Shown here: positions 33,507 through 43,731 of the stretch, one piece after another | Position numbering within the stretch: position 1 is the first letter of the stretch | How the letters are laid out: every line of letters starts with the position of its first letter | Notes under the pieces: generated by a model | Told to the model about the DNA's origin: nothing | What the model saw: only the letters and a program-made list of their open reading frames with translations | Database searches by the model: none | Assembly: GCA_025094145.1 (NCBI GenBank) | Contig: JALLLS010000035.1 | Coordinates: 274,800-338,799 of the forward strand | DNA from: Spinellus fusiger | Taxonomy: Eukaryota; Mucoromycota; Mucoromycetes; Mucorales; Phycomycetaceae | Direction of reading: 5' to 3' | DNA length: 64,000 nucleotides | Translations under genes and position numbers: made by a program

Positions 33507-36277
33507 ATGGTAAGATTTCCCACTTTTAAATACATTTATTTATTACGACATTATTATTATCTCATTCAGAAAACGCCTACAATTACTTGCTTTTGGTCCT
33601 TGATTTCTTTGCATCAACTTGAGTTTATCTATGTTCCGAGATCTGTTGGCGATGTAGAGGTGGCGTATGGAAAATTAATCAAGGACCTGTTGCTGCACAG
33701 ATCAATACTCGAGTTCATGCATCAAGACGAAGTTGATCAGGCAAGAAACGACCTTTCCGGCTTTACTTGCATGAAAACACTTGCTGGCTCGGTAACAAGG
33801 TGGGTTTCCTTGATTTTTTATTTCTCCTTTATTGGCCCTAGCACCACGGAGAACGCATCGACTGTGAATAGAAAGAAAGAAAAAAGGGAGAGAAGGAGGG
33901 AGGGAGAGAAGGAGGGAGGGAGGGAGGAAGGGAGGGAGGAAAGTACTTCATCAGTGGACTATGTTTTCTTTTCTTTTTCTTCTTTTTCTTCTTTTTCTTC
34001 TTTTTTTTCTTTTCTTTCTTCTTTTCTTTTTTTTTTGCCTTGTTACATTGTTGAATTTCTGTGTTGGTTATATTCATGCTAAAAAAAAGGGGGGGCGGGG
34101 GCGAATATGTACTATATATATATATATATATTTTGTCCTTGAAGGTGTCGTATACGTCCTCTTGAAACTATTGCACGTTTTTCCTATCAGTATGAGACCG
34201 GGTCAGAATCAAAATCATCTCTCAACTCACAGTTTAACACGACACAAAAAGTATGTCTCTTTTATTTATTATCACAACTATGATGATGATTGTTATTAGT
34301 TAAGCCAAAATTTAATGCACACATCTTTAATTATCTTGAAAGTTAAACATAGATCAAGGGGAAGACACAGAATGGGATGTAGTTGATATAGTGATGTATA
34401 CGATATCCGAAGATGTCATTCTTACATTCTTCCACCGGTCAGGTAAACATTCTATCAGTCATTCAACTTTATTTAGAATATTCGTTATATTCAGAACATA
34501 ATAACAGTATATGTGGAGAGATATCGTTTGATGTTCAGGTACTGTTTTTCACCGTCCTTCTCTCCTAATGTATATTGTTCACCACTCCAAGATATATTTT
34601 CCCATATCTGCTGGTCTTTTACATATATACATTATATTATATATACATTATATATCTGTCATTATAAATATTTATATGTATATCAATAGGACATTCAGAA
34701 GGCAGTAAAAATGCTAAACAGTTACACCGAGAAGAATTTACATGAATCCAGCTTACAAGAACAGTCCTGGAAAGACCCTGTTCGTATTTTTCAGATTCAC
34801 GACAGCGTTAACAATCAATTGATTGCGTCGTGGCCATCTCTCTCTGACGTTCATCGCGAGAGTGCATTTAGCCGACACCCACGACACCCAAATGCCACCT
34901 ATGCTGAGCATAATACTTATGTGCCACAATTGATCAACAAAGTCACTGAGCTTACCAGGATTGCAACATCGAGAAACATGAGTGGTATAAGCGGTGATCA
35001 TCGGCAGGGTGTTGATGAAATCGCCTGTACTCATCATTTCCACTCTAGCTCTATGGTTCATCTCGACTCTCATGGTATGCTGCGATTTGAACGTATTATT
35101 ATACCTTATGGATTGATTGTATTTGGCTCTTACGATATTACACGCATTCAACGTGTGTCTACTAATGACATTGGAAATTACTATCATTATATGCATTGTA
35201 ACCCTAGTACATTGTTTGACGATTCAGGAAATACCCATGGGTAACTTCCATGCTTCTAGAGATAGAATTAACTGGTTGTCTTCCATAGACCTAGCCGTAG
35301 TCCAAAGCCTGACCTAATGAATACCCATCCTTCTGCTTATAAAACCATACACCAACCTCCAATGGATATCTCCTCTCCTACTGTCAACACTATGAATATA
35401 CCCCAAATACTCTCTATTAATAATGTACCCACTGCAGAGACTACAGCACCTAATTTTGCCACCACCACCGCCACCACCCCTACCACCGCTGCTGGTGCTG
35501 GTGGTGCTGCTGATTTCCCAGACAATTCTTCTACTTCGCCCACACCAACACTTGCCTATCTGAAGCTACACAGTCTCTCACACTCGGGACGTTACCCCTT
35601 TACTAGTGATTCATCAGCCCCAACAGCACCCCCTCCTTTGGCTTACCCAAATGCATTGTTGAGTCCAGAAACATCCCCTATTCCCCGTGCCTCTTCATCT
35701 GGCTCCACATTAGAACAGCGTCGATGGCTTTACGTTCGTCCTATTTATGAGAGCCAGAATGCACGACAAGCTAAAAAAGTATGTGAGAGATGCAAGACCA
35801 ATTCAAGTCCTGAATGGAGAAGAGGTCCGAGTGGTCACAAGACGTAAGTGAGACTAACATTAACAATGATAATAACAATACCATGAACAATACCATGAAC
35901 AATATCAATAACACCTGTCATCTCTGCGCTATTTACACCAATATTCACAATACGACACACAACATTCATCCTATTCACAATGACATTTACGACACCATTT
36001 CTACTCATCTCCATATCAATACTTGACAATTACGCCACATTTTACAATTTGCTAAAAGGTGTAATTCTATTCCATGACACCAACTCATATCTAATGTATT
36101 ATGCCTATTGTTCTTTTCTCTAGTCTGTGCAATGCCTGTGGGTTACGCTATTCTCGCCTACTCTCCAAACAATGGATAAAGGTTGAACAAAAGAAACCTG
36201 GCTCAGAAGCCGTCAAAGGATCCCAAGGAGAGTCCAAGAACAAAGACAAGGAAGAATACCAAGTAGACATTGGATAA
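33507..36277 (+). CDS. PAS-GATA transcription factor (WC-2/MadB-like)
   Basis: Exons 33507-33799, 34145-34250, 34343-34442, 34495-34538, 34690-35240, 35289-35843 and 36124-36277 join in phase to 600 residues. A PAS-like domain lies in the N-terminal part (HQLEFIYVPRSV, SILEFMHQDEVDQARNDL, KTLAGSVTRCRIRPLE, DVILTFFHRS). A Pro/Thr/Ala-rich linker follows. The C-terminus has a GATA zinc finger, CERC-x18-CNAC (KTNSSPEWRRGPSGHKTLCN, ACGLRYSR), then a basic tail. PAS plus one GATA finger is the layout of WC-2/MadB, partner of the blue-light receptor; cutinase palindrome-binding proteins share it, so the exact role is open. The N-terminus is uncertain: the first 60 bases after ATG look like an intron (GTAAGA...TTCAG), which would shorten exon 1. 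Confidence 0.82.
33875..34085. repeat. Polypurine/polypyrimidine tract in an intron
   Basis: About 33875-33940 is a GGGA/GAAGG-type purine run. Positions 33965-34040 are a CTTTTT/TTCTTC pyrimidine run. Both lie in the first large intron of the PAS-GATA gene, followed by a G run and (TA)n. A mirror-like arrangement of this kind can form triplex DNA. Confidence 0.7.
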
Positions 36278-36682
36278 AGAAGAAGAAGAAAAAAAGAAAA
36301 AAAGAAAAAAAGAAAAAAGAGCACTTAGCTTTTTCTTGTTCCCCTTCCCTTTCTTTAATTTTCCCTATGCATATTTGACCCTTTTCTTTCGTATTCTTTA
36401 CTCTCTTTTACTCTCCTTTACTATATATGATATATTATATTCTGTTTATGTCCCACTTATGTTCTTATTCTCTCGCTCGCTCTTTCCCTCATTCACTGCT
36501 TTAAGAGCATGCACGCGTGGCTATTTCTTATCTCTTCCGTCCCTTGAATAAAGCGTGAATCTTTTTTTCTTTTTTTAAAATGAATCGAAAACAGTCAATT
36601 TCTCTTTTCAATCCCCGATATTTATTTTATTTCTTTCCACTATTTTCTCTTTCCTTTTTCTTCTCTTTATTAACATCATCCA
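36278..36682. promoter_or_regulatory. Spacer with 3' UTR and ProRS promoter
   Basis: It starts with an A/G-rich run (GAAGAAGAAGAAAAAAAG-like) just after the PAS-GATA stop. Pyrimidine-rich stretches of TTTCTTTT/CTCTTT type follow, up to the prolyl-tRNA synthetase start. CT-rich blocks next to a start are common in fungal housekeeping promoters. No specific site is identified. Confidence 0.4.
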
Positions 36683-39285
36683 ATGGCTCATTCTGGTGCT
36701 GTTCTGGAGTCACTGGCCAAACTCTCTTTGACACCAAAGACCATTGACCATGCTCCTGTAGAAGAAAACAAGGCTTGGACCGAAGTACTTGCCAAGGCAG
36801 AACTAGGCACAGACTACCAAGTCACCAAGACACTTATCCTCAAGCCAAAGACAGCAAAGACAGCTGCTTCTACACCTGTGCTTGTGGTTGCCCTGGACAG
36901 CACAGAGATCAATGTCACTGCCCTGGGAAAGAGTCTTCACTTGAAGGAGTGTCGATTTGCAGGCGAGGAGCTTCTGCAGACGACGTTTGGTGTTCAGAAA
37001 GACCAAGGTAAAGGCGCCTTGGAAACACATGTGTGCATGATAGCAGAGTCCTTTTCTGTTGTTATTCTATATTTACTCTCTCTCTCTCTCTCTATATATA
37101 TATAAACAGTGTCTCCTTTTGCCCTGAGCAATGTGTCTGATCTGAGCCTGGTCCATGTGGTTGTGGACACTGCTCTTCTGACACTGCCAAAGACAACCTC
37201 ATTGGCATTCCATCTCTCTGCTGCTGACAAGACCGTGTTTGTGTCAGTAGAAGAGTTGAAGCTGTATCTCCAATCCCTCGAGAAGGAGTATGTAGAGATT
37301 GACTTTGTGGCACTAAAGGCACCTGCCAAGGCCCCTGCAGCCAAGAAGAAAGGTAAATGCCAATGAAGATGTGTTATGCATCTTATACAGGTTTCATTAG
37401 CTCCTGCTGCTGCCACCGCCACCACTGTGCAGGATGAAGAAGTGCATCAGATGGGTATTGAGGCCAAGAAGGATGTGGACTTCCCCAAGTGGTACCAACA
37501 AGTAAGACGATGCACTCTCCTTCTCCTCTGACTTGCTATGAACGTATGAAAAAAAAGGTATTGACCAAGAGTGAGATGTTGGATTACTACGATGTTTCTG
37601 GCTGCTACATCCTCCGTCCATTGGCCTACAATGTATGGAAGGAGATCACCAGTAAGTAGAACAGAGAGCAGCGCGTCCATCCACGGACCTGCCCCGTTTT
37701 GTAACTCATATGGAATCCCACTCTGCCTAGACTTCTTTGATGCTGCCATCACTGAGATGGGCGTGGAAGACACTTACTTTCCCATGTTTGTGTCTAGCCG
37801 TGTGTTGCAGCGTGAAAAGGATCACATTGAGGGATTTGCACCCGAGGTGGCATGGGTGACAAAGGCTGGTTCTTCTGATCTGGAAGAGCCCATTGCCATC
37901 CGCCCTACCTCGGAGACAGTCATGTACCCTTACTTCTCAAAGTGGATCCGTTCTTACCGTGATCTTCCCTTTCGCATTAATCAGTGGTGTTCTGTTGTAC
38001 GTTGGGAATTCAAGAACCCCCGTAAGTAGATGAAGAAAGCATCCATACCTTTTCTTTCTTTCTTCATTTCTTCCTCAAAACCCTCTCATCCTATGGATTC
38101 TATTAGAACCCTTTTTGCGCACACGTGAGTTCCTCTGGCAGGAAGGCCACACTGCCCACTTGACATTGGAAGGCGCCGATAAAGAAGTCCATGAAATTCT
38201 TGATCTCTATGAACAAGTCTACAATGATCTCCTGGCCCTGCCTGTTGTCAAGGGTGTCAAGTCAGAGAAGGAGCGCTTTGCTGGTGGCTACTACACCACC
38301 ACAGTTGAGGGATTCATCCCCACCACAGGCCGTGCCATCCAAGGAGGAACCTCCCACTGTCTTGGACAGAACTTTAGCAAGATGTTCAACATTGTCATTG
38401 AAGACCCCAGTGCTCCTGCAAATGCTACAGAAGAAGTCAAGAAGCTCCATGTATGGCAGAACTCTTGGGGATTGTCCACCCGTACCATTGGTGTGATGGT
38501 GATGGTGCACGGTGATGACAAAGGATTGGTCATGCCTCCTCGTGTGGCCTTGGTCCAGGCTGTGGTGGTGCCCTGTGGCCTGACTGTCAAGACCAGCAAG
38601 GAAGATGCAGACACTATCTACGACCAGTGTCAGGAAGTGGCCAAGCGTCTTAAAAAGGCAGGACTCAAGTCCAAGGCAGATGTCAGAGAGAACTACAGCC
38701 CCGGCTTCAAGTTCAACCACTGGGAGATCCGTGGTGTTCCTCTGCGTCTTGAGTTGGGTCCTATGGATATCAAGAAGCACCAAGTCACTGCTGTTCGTCG
38801 TGATACAGGGGCTAAGTTTGCCATTGGACTGGATACCCTTGAGCAGGGAGTGAAGGAGGCCTTGGAGACCATTCAGAATGACATGTACCAAAAGGCAAAG
38901 GCAAAGATGGAGAGCTCCATTGTGCGTCTGACAAAGTGGGAGGACTTTGTGCCTACATTGAATGATAAGAAGCTGTGTTTGATGCCTTGGTGTGATCGTA
39001 CTGAGTGTGAGGACGACATCAAGGACAGATCTGCTAGAGTGTAAGTGAATGGCTCTTAGTGAATAGACACAGTCTACTGCTCAAGACAGAGAATAACTCG
39101 TGCTGCTGCTTGTTAGTGCAAATGAAGGGGAAGAAGAGGATGAGCGTGCTCCTTCCATGGGTGCCAAGTCACTCTGCAAGCCATTAGTCCAGCCCACAGA
39201 AAATCCTATTGTGCCTGGCGTAACCAAGTGCCTTGCCTGTGACCATGATGCCAAGCACTTTATGATGTTTGGTAGAAGCTACTAA
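36683..39285 (+). CDS. Prolyl-tRNA synthetase, cytosolic
   Basis: Exons 36683-37007, 37110-37352, 37401-37501, 37558-37651, 37731-38021, 38107-39040 and 39117-39285 give 718 residues, close to the yeast cytosolic enzyme. The enzyme charges tRNA-Pro with proline. Residues ~1-180 form a YbaK/ProX-like editing-related domain. The class II core follows: [40 protein letters not shown], motif 2 [16 protein letters not shown], and [15 protein letters not shown] (motif 3 side). The anticodon-binding region has [12 protein letters not shown]. The C-terminus has CLAC and ends in FGRSY, the conserved eukaryotic/archaeal-type tail. All introns are 48-102 bases with GT-AG ends. Codon use is richer in G/C than that of the neighbouring genes, as expected for high expression. 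Confidence 0.95.
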
Positions 39286-39379
39286 TACCAAGAAGAATCT
39301 TAGTCAATAAACCACTTCTTTTGGGAGTGTTTTATGATACCATCCAACAAAGATATCATAGATCGACCAATCCATCAAT

Positions 39380-39505
39380 AGATAAACACACACACACCTA
39401 TATACACCTATATACACCTACACACACACACACACAAACACACACAAACACAAACACAAACACAAACACAAACATTCTCTCTTTCTCTCTTTCTCTCTTT
39501 CCATA
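39380..39505. repeat. (CA)n / (AAACAC)n and (CTCTTT)n microsatellites
   Basis: About 39389-39475 is CACACA, CTATATACAC and AAACAC repeats. Positions 39476-39502 are TCTCTTTC repeats. The tracts lie between the 3' ends of prolyl-tRNA synthetase and mS33 and are likely in 3' UTRs or spacer. Such tracts are length-variable. Confidence 0.85.
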
Positions 39506-39557
39506 AAGTATAAGGACTTTAATGCTTCCAAGGTATTCTCTAATCTGCTGTGGGTGT

Positions 39558-39925
39558 CTATCGCTTCTTGTTGGATGCACGCTTGCCCTGACCTTTTGCC
39601 AGTGAGTCCCTAGGGTCCTTCTATCCACTTTACCTTTCTTAACAGCACCCTTGCCACGTCTCTTTCTTCTAGCAATTTCATCCAGACGTTCTTTCTCCTC
39701 GGTATGAACAAGCTCAAGGTCGGGAAACACTGCTTTGAGGTCTCGGAAATGAAGGAGCTTCGTGGGATGGTACTGAGTGAGGGAGGATCCAAGCAGTCTC
39801 TGTCTCAGCACCTTGTTGCCTGTTCGTACTGAGGTGGGGTTATATACAGTCTGAAATACTTTGCAGGAGAGTTGAGCCAGTTGAGCAAGTCTTGTAGGGA
39901 CTGCCGCTGTTGCTGTTGTGGCCAT
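39558..39925 (-). CDS. MRPS33: Mitochondrial small ribosomal subunit protein mS33
   Basis: Two exons (39925-39634, 39592-39558) give 108 residues, the usual size for mS33 (yeast Rsm27). Seen: AQLSCKVFQTVYNPTSVRTG, NKVLRQRLLG, YHPTKLLHFRDLKAVFPDLE and ERLDEIARRKRRGKGAVKKG, then a basic tail ending in ASNKKR. The protein is a component of the mitoribosome head. The N-terminal 15 residues (ATTATAAVPTRLAQL) could be a short import signal. Three extra upstream ATG/leucine codons in frame are ignored because homology starts after 39925. Confidence 0.92.
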
Positions 39926-40110
39926 GGTGAAATAATAGAGTACCAACACCTCTTTTCTTTCTGTTTACCGCTGTCACTTTGAGAGACTGTTGTTATTGAA
40001 CCCCCGACATTCTAATGAGGTGAAGGGCGAGAAGACAGTTTTTTTTTGTCCAAAGAGGTTGTGACTTAGTTTTTCAGTGTAAAGAGTCACACTCAAGAAG
40101 GTTGAGGTCT

Positions 40111-41505
40111 ACACACCAGGATATTTTTCTGGCTTTTAGGCGGGGATATCTCTTTCCTTTTAAGTCTATTTTTTGCCTTTTATGGAACTGTATTTAAAAA
40201 TCAAAGGTTTGCAAGTATCTGTAATGAAGAGTACTAAGGTTATCAACAGGACCACTAGAGAGATAAATGTATAGATGTTTGGTCTCTAGCAGGGACAAAA
40301 AATAGAGTATTAGTACAAAGGCTGGTCTAGGGAAATCAAAGAGGGTACATGAACAGGAACACAACACACGATTGGATCACAACTGGTAACTAGGCAACTG
40401 TTCTTTAAGCAACTCTTTTCTTTCTAGAATGTTGTTGTAGTCTGCATTACTTTGGCAGTTCTGATTAAGCAAGTGACTTGTGAAAATTCGATTTGTTCTC
40501 TTCTGCTTGGATATAGAAACATGTCAAACACACTGTCTGTTGTTCTTCGAATCTTCTACCCTCTTTAACTTGTTTGTCTTTGTCTGGCATAAGAGCCAAC
40601 ACTTGTGATCTGGTAAGTGTTTGTGTATGTTTATTGTGTCTGACATGTTAGTCAGTTTCTATTGTATATTCTTTTACTATAATAAACTCAGTGAATCCGT
40701 TACAAAGGCAAAGGCAAGAAGAAGGTGCTAGTACAAGGGTAATACGACATACATAGAGAGTACATTAATATATCTCGAAGTAAATATTTTTTACTATTAT
40801 TTTATTATTGAAAAGGGGTATTGGCACCTAAAATGATTGGGGTACGCTCCTGCCAAGATACCTGTAATTGCTTATGGCACAGGAATAAAGGTAAAAGATG
40901 CTCTCAAGTTTAAAGGTCATTGTGTTGGTTTGCCAAGAATTCTATATCAATCATTGAAAAAAGAGACAAAAGGGTGGAGATCTTCTTCTAGTTGATGTTG
41001 ATGAGTTCTTTACATCGAGGGTAAGCATGATTGACCTCTCACTCAATATAAAATGCTCTTTTAACAGTTACTCTGTTTTGTTTTCTTTTTTTGTTCTCAA
41101 GATCTGCCATACTTGCAACACAAATATCCTCACTGGGGTATTAGTGAATTTCAACAGTATTCACCCTTACCAAAGTTGTGGAATTGTTTGGGACAGAGAT
41201 GTGAATGCATCAAAGAATATCTATACAATTGCAGAAGAGGGATTAAAGGGTCGCCACCGACCAGTTCCATTCTGTAGAAAAGAATAGATATTCTTATTTG
41301 TATTCATATTATATATCACCACATCGAAAGTGTTTTCCTATGTGATTCAGATACTTACAGGTAAGTCTACATAGTTTTTATTTGTTTAAAAACTAACATA
41401 AATACATCTTAATTTATTTTTGCTCCTTTTCAGATCGTTGTGTTATTTCTTAAACAATTGTAGTTTGACTATTTCCTTTTATATCCTAAAGATCTCCTGG
41501 TGTGT
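40111..41505 (+). mobile_element. Fanzor-type element copy 2 (1.4 kb, internally deleted)
   Basis: Bounded by short inverted termini: ACACACCAGGATATTTTTC at 40111 and GATCTCCTGGTGTGT ending at 41505. The interior contains a block shared with 11891-12086 (40217-40412), an intron-containing Fanzor C-terminal remnant (40861-41287) and a tail collinear with 22325-22474. At 1.4 kb it is too short for a full Fanzor gene, so the N-terminal half is deleted. It supplies the intact target site for the insertion seen in copy 1. Confidence 0.75.
40861..41287 (+). pseudogene. Fanzor (TnpB-like) nuclease C-terminal remnant, copy 2
   Basis: Frames read PVIAYGTGIKVKDALKFKGH, then GLPRILYQSLKKETK, a frameshift, LLVDVDEFFTS (RuvC-II-like Glu), an intron (41020-41102), and ICHTCNTNILTG, YQSCGIVWDRDVNASKNIYT and PVPFCRKE. 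The zinc ribbon is complete (CHTC and a second Cys in QSCG) and the RuvC-III-like DRDVNASKN is intact, unlike copy 1. RuvC-I and the N-terminal domains are absent. An active protein is not encoded. The conserved intron position in both copies shows that they come from one spliced ancestor. Confidence 0.78.
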
Positions 41506-42047
41506 CTACCTGTTTGCTGTCTTTGCCTCCACCCGAGTGGGACTGCTCTTTTTTATGGATGTGACTTTTTTTCTTTCTTTCTTCTTCGTTTGCCTACTGT
41601 CTGTCACTTATTAGCAGTGACAAAAGAAGAGGGGACATGAAAGAGACAGAGTGAGTGGAGTGATAGAGTGAGATGTCTTATTTGCTACGTCACATTCACA
41701 GGTTGCGTCATAACTCAGATGGGAAAGAGTCAGTCACTCTTCTCGGCCATTGAAACATGCTACAAAGTAAGACCCCGTATTTGTCTGTGGGCAGGTTATT
41801 TTGTGTGCAGGTGTGAGTGAGTGAGTTGTAAGTGTGTGTGAGGATTATTATTTTTCTTTTTTTTTCTTTTTTTCTTTCTCTCTCTCTCTCTTTTGAATAG
41901 CAGTAACAGCTACTCTTCTTTTTACCGAGCAACAGCCACTTAACTAAACAAAAAGTGAACAACAGAAAATAGAAAGAAAATAGAAAGAAAATAGATATAT
42001 AGATATATAGATATATATATAAAAGAAAGCAACATCCAATATCCAAC
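41506..42047. promoter_or_regulatory. Upstream region of the Vps3844-type gene
   Basis: Contains T-rich and CT-rich tracts (TTTTCTTTTTTTCTTTC at 41850s), GTGAGTGAGT repeats near 41810 and an AGATATAT microsatellite at 41990-42020 just before the start codon. No gene is supported. Confidence 0.4.
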
Positions 42048-43560
42048 ATGAAGTTCTATGCCTTGAGTACAGTTATTTTGGGTCTGGCTTGTGTTAGCAC
42101 GGGTGTCTTTGGTAAGTCGTCATCCCTGGACAGACATATTGACTCTGCAAAAAGCCCAGTCGAGTGTTTATATGGTATCTGATACAACAAAGGCAAGAGA
42201 ACAGAGCCAACCCTCCAAGGCATCTTTTCCTTCTTTCTCTGTGGTCATGTCTCATTTAATGAACACACTGGACACCTACCCTCTCTCGCAAGGACACGAC
42301 ATGAAGCAGAACGTTAAGGGGGCTCAGGACTTGTGGAATGCACGTGGGCAATGGTACCCAAGCAATGTAGGAAGTGTATTTGAGCCAAAGCTACAGGGAC
42401 AGCTGTTTGTGGTTGTGGAGGGAGTGCAGGATGCCAAAGGTAAATTTACTAGAGAGAAAAGAGAGAAAGGAAGGAGACTCATCATGGGCCATGGCATTGT
42501 ATCAGTCCTTATTCCTGACTATGCACCTGCATTCTATGTGGAGGAGAACAACCCAGAAGAGTATGTGGCACTGGCAGAGGATATTGCCACCAGCACACAG
42601 GAGAGATTGGGACATGGTCTTGTCATGCATCGTGTGGATCTGCCGGTAATGTACAAGACAGTGCAGATAGAACAGGGATCTGGGAGAATGGAGATACCCA
42701 AGAACCATAGTGTATTGAAACCACCCAATAGGTTCTTAAGGAATTCTCTAGTGTAGTAGATAGCTTCAAGGAAAACTATCCCGAGGTGGACATGAGCGTG
42801 TTTAATTTGGAGAATGAGGTATGTCTTCTGTTGTGTGTATAGGAGGAGATGTGCGCATGAGTAACCAAAACTACTCTAATTCTATAGCAAGACAAGCAAT
42901 TCATCATTGAATTGGAGAATGCAAGGGATGAAATGACCATTTTTACCGATGCAAAGAAGGATGCTGAACAAAAAGGCACTGATTTTGTTGTTATTCACCT
43001 GAAAGGACTCCAGGCCTTTCTGGAAACCTATGGTGCTACTTCTGAGCAGTACAAGGAGGCTCAAAAGGCAGCCAAGGTGTTATTGGAAGAGGTATACCAA
43101 ACTCACTTGTACTTTTCTCTTGCTCATGCTAAATGTGTTTGTATTTATATAGACATTGGTGTCTTCTTTTGAAAGTGCTTATCCAAGTGATGCCTCTATT
43201 GTTTCTACTCTTGTGTTGTCTCCTGCTGGATTCAACCGATTCAACAAGCGTGCTCTTCCATCAGCCCATGGTAAATGCTACGAAACAAAACATAAGTGTG
43301 AATCAGGCACCTCCAAATGCAGTGGCCGTGGTGTCTGTGGTATTGTATCGGATAAATGCTATGCTTGTGCTTGCCAATCTGGTGCTTTGGGTGAAGTCTG
43401 TGAGTTTGTGGATGTTTCTAGTGACTTCCAGCTCTTGTTCTGGACTGGTGTTGGATTAGTACTCTTGACTTCAGGCGTTCTTCTCTTTGTCTATAACAGT
43501 GGCAATATTGATACGAGTGCCATTCTTAGCACTCCTCATACTTTACCCAAGAGAGAGTAA
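42048..43560 (+). CDS. Vps3844/DUF3844-family type I membrane protein
   Basis: Exons 42048-42111, 42155-42439, 42506-42645, 42732-42818, 42888-43091 and 43153-43560 give 395 residues. An N-terminal signal peptide (MKFYALSTVILGLACVSTG) is followed by a lumenal part, AQSSVYMVSD onward. A Cys-rich DUF3844 module occupies residues ~302-343 (KCYETKHKCE, CSGRGVC, CYACACQ, EVCEF). One membrane segment (~353-374, LLFWTGVGLVLLTSGVLLFV) and a short cytosolic tail follow. Proteins of this fungal family act in the endomembrane system and are related to vacuolar sorting and V-ATPase assembly factors; the exact role here is inferred. The 66-base intron 42440-42505 is a multiple of three and open, so a retained form would also be translated. 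Confidence 0.85.
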
Positions 43561-43731
43561 ATACTAATAAATAAAAAGATGTATGGTGTATGTTCTTATG
43601 AAGAAGAAGAAAGGATGTCTTTTTATATAAATATATATAATTAAGAAAACAAAAGACAGTAAAAAAATCTATATAGTAGGATTCTTCTATGGAAGTATAA
43701 GGAAAAGGACACTATTGACATTCCTTTTTTT

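Noticed and set aside
33838..34077. Poly-Lys/Pro minus-strand ORF
   Set aside because: Translation of a simple purine/pyrimidine tract inside an intron.
38262..38891. 209-codon minus-strand ORF
   Set aside because: Antisense shadow of the prolyl-tRNA synthetase exon; no independent motif.
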